Part shown: piece by piece, positions 61,624-64,000 of the stretch
How positions within the stretch are numbered: position 1 is the first letter of the stretch
Layout: every line of letters starts with the position of its first letter
Origin: Piper betle
Taxonomy: Eukaryota > Streptophyta > Magnoliopsida > Piperales > Piperaceae
Assembly (NCBI GenBank): GCA_033002965.1
Contig: JAURVB010014861.1
Location: 62,001-126,000, forward strand
Reading direction: 5' to 3'
Length of the DNA: 64,000 nucleotides
The notes under the pieces: generated by a model
Told to the model about the DNA's origin: nothing
What the model saw: only the letters and a program-made list of their open reading frames with translations
Database searches by the model: none
Made by a program: the position numbers and the translations under genes

Positions 61624-64000
61624 GTAACACCCCGTTCCCGCTCACCCGTGAACCGACCTGAAAATGTCACTGGCGACCTAACCGTTTGCTAATGTACTGG
61701 TTCGTTTAAGCCGACTCGGATCTGCCTCTACGTCTTAAGATGGGGATGCAACTATGAGATGCATGAATGAGAACAATTGGGTTCTAATGGAGTCCTCATG
61801 ATATGCAAGCAAAACAAAACCATTCACTAAGTAAGAAATTTAAATAAAAATTCATTAATATTTACGGAAAAACGGACAGAATCTCCCCTAAAAGTGCAAT
61901 AGGGGCCAACCTGTCCACGAACAAGGTATATAAATATTTTATCAAAATATGATAAAACATAATAATCTACTATGACATTCAGTCATTATCTCTTTCGTTT
62001 CACCTGAGCCGAGTCTGAACTCCAAGGCTCCTACTCATTCACAATTATCTGCTCGTCTCATAAGAAGCAATTTATCAAAACAAAAATATTCTAATTATCA
62101 TTCATACAGCATTAACACATCATCATTATACATTACATGTGCATACATGTGTCGCGGTTCCGTGCTGCTCCTCCAGCAGTCCCGAACAGCTTTCATCGCT
62201 CGCATTCCTCACCTACATATATATAGAAAAACCGTCAGTAACAAGTGTTACCGGCCCGGAAAATAACTAATATCAATCTGGCACAGGAGAGCAAACTCTC
62301 ATGTTGAATAAAAACCATATTCTTCCTCAAGAACTCTCATCAGGGCACATATGGGAGCCGTCGCCCTCGGGTCGACAACGATCCCCTTTCCGTATCATTC
62401 TCTTTCATTGGCCATTTCATCTATCTCTTCCGCAGAATTCATTCTCATTCGTCTCAGCCCTCTACGTCCTCCATATGCTCTGGCCCTAAGTACAGAGGCC
62501 GAGTACTCTTGGCATGTGCCTTCAGTACCCTTTGAAACCACAAGTCTAGACATACGCTGCATTGCAGTACCTGTGAACCTCCACACTTCTCCGGGTTTGA
62601 GGAACTCAAAGGTGGAGTTGTCAGGATCCCTCGGGAATGAAACGGCCCGCACACCATTCTAGAGCCCACTATCGACTCACACGTGCCCGCTCGCGTAGCA
62701 CGGTAGTCGGATTTCCCTCATTCAATCTCTCACTGAAAACGTGAAAACTATACATATATACAGGTCTAGGTTGGGATTTATACAATAGGCCCGAAGGCAT
62801 CGTGAGCTGGATCTGAAGTTCGAAAACAAACTCGAGGGATCTCATCCTCGAGGGTTATTAATCCGGAAAACTGTTGGCTAAATGGCCCAGAGTTAAGTGG
62901 GATCCGATAAAACGCCACTTAACTCGTCCTGCATGTAATAAATTAAATACACAATAGAGTAGCGTAAAAACAGAGAACGAGTCCTAAACGGACCTGGTAG
63001 AAGCTCCAAACGGGTCCACGCACCTAGGCGGCGAGTTCCTACACCGTACCTACACAATCAAGCTAAAAACTAACGCTCGCATGATGAATCACATATCCTA
63101 TAGCATGCACACACAATCAACACAATCATGCATCAATCAACACACATCAACCTATATCAATTCTAGCAAGTCTACTTAAGCTAGTTTGCATTAGATCATG
63201 ATCATTACCTAGTTACCCTAATTAGTTTCTTAGCCTCCATTTTTAACACCACTCAATCAAACAAATTTCATATTTTATCCTTCATCAAATCTACATTTAT
63301 ATATATTATTATAACACACAATTCACCAATCCTAGAATGCAATTCTAATAATCAATACTTTCAAATAATTAAGTTAAAATAAATTATACCTCGCGTTGTC
63401 GAAAATCGGCGACGGCTAGGGTTTCTAATTTGTGGCTCGAAACTTGAATCGGCACCTAGCGGCGTCCGAAGTCCGATCAGATTGGGTGGGTGCGTTTGGC
63501 GGATGATCTGGCGAATTTCCCAGGAATCCAATTTTTTGGCAGTTTTCCGGCGATGTTTCGGGACGGGGCAATCAGGGTGTCTATCGGCACCAGCTCGACG
63601 AGCTTGGTCCTATGGTGGTGTCAAACAGGGTAGCCGGGGTGGCAATGGCTATCGGCGATGGCGTCGAAAATGGGCGACGGCGGCAGCGTGCTCTGATCCG
63701 GGCTACGGCCGGCCTCGACGGCGGTCGAGATGATGGGGAAACGTCGGCGACGGCGAGGGGTGGTCGTCGGGGTCATAGCGGCGGCGGTGCGGCCTGGAAG
63801 GCGGCGAATCGACAAGGGAGGGCGTCGCGGCTTGTGGGGCGATTCCGGCGTCGTGGTGGCGAGACGGTGGCCGGGGTAGGTCGTGGCGGCACGGCGACGG
63901 CAAGGTGGGGCGGGGCGGCGTTGATCGGCGGTTGTATGACGTCGGCGGCGGCGGCGGCGACGACAAGCACAATGGGCGGCGACGGCTAGGGTTTTGGAAG
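61624..64000 (-). mobile_element. Terminal part of an LTR-type element, running off the window
   Basis: The + strand opens TGTAACACCCCGTTCCCG, so the minus-strand element ends ..GGGGTGTTACA, a usual plant LTR terminus. On the minus strand, 62960-62770 carries gcgttttatcggatc, ctgggccatttagcc and gaggatgagatccct, shared with the element near 8150-8290. From about 63400 rightwards it is GC-rich with CGGCGAC repeats and two ctagggttt phrases. Frames there (for example 63612-63989) have skewed composition and no domain. The other terminus lies beyond 64000. No gag or pol sequence is present in this part. Confidence 0.5.

Noticed and set aside
63482..63989. Frames in the GC-rich right end
   Set aside because: Built of CGGCGAC-like repeats inside an LTR-type element, with no domain and no codon-use signal.

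Overview
This is plant nuclear DNA: large introns with GT/AG boundaries, an AT-rich intergenic background packed with transposon remains, and plant gene families throughout (FPF1, HIPP, PCC13-62, PRMT4, MCCA). The very GC-rich first exons of PRMT4, MCCA and the AlaX-like gene suggest a monocot, but that is inference only.

Layout. 1-1.3 kb: an intronless FPF1-like gene (+). 2-9.6 kb: LTR-type retrotransposon remains, including two direct copies of an LTR/primer-binding-site block, one hAT-type element and a minisatellite. 12.5-13.6 kb: a HIPP metallochaperone gene (+). 14-22.2 kb: gene-poor, with a 60-bp-arm palindrome and two more copies of the same hAT-type family. 23.5-26.3 kb: an AlaX-type alanyl-tRNA editing gene (-) with three in-frame stops in otherwise intact exons, so apparently a pseudogene. 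28.0-29.4 kb: a desiccation-related PCC13-62-like gene (+). 31.1-33.4 kb: cytosolic ribosomal protein S4 (-), complete. 35.3-44.2 kb: PRMT4/CARM1 arginine methyltransferase (-), 15 exons, with a Tourist-like MITE in its last intron and a truncated LINE in intron 9. 45.6-52.1 kb: a cluster of foldback elements, with one 2.3-kb inverted repeat and one inverted repeat nested inside another. 53.1-61.2 kb: mitochondrial 3-methylcrotonyl-CoA carboxylase alpha subunit (-), 16 exons, fully open. 61.6-64 kb: terminal part of an LTR-type element that shares a block with the one near 8.2 kb.

The genes are unrelated housekeeping, stress and development genes and form no pathway cluster. Two themes run through the window. 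First, four genes (HIPP, PCC13-62, PRMT4, AlaX-like) each have a single-base frame disruption in a GC-rich stretch of the 5' or 3' coding end, which looks more like uncorrected long-read indels than four independent lesions; the three AlaX stops are substitutions and are harder to dismiss. Second, the three hAT-type elements and the foldbacks share a short module (GACTCGAGTC, then an ATTAC..AATGCCA-like stretch) at a sharp AT/GC boundary. Many foldback-cluster borders also carry a small perfect palindrome of the form CCGTTGGAT...ATCCAACGG. That repeat architecture is the least familiar thing here.
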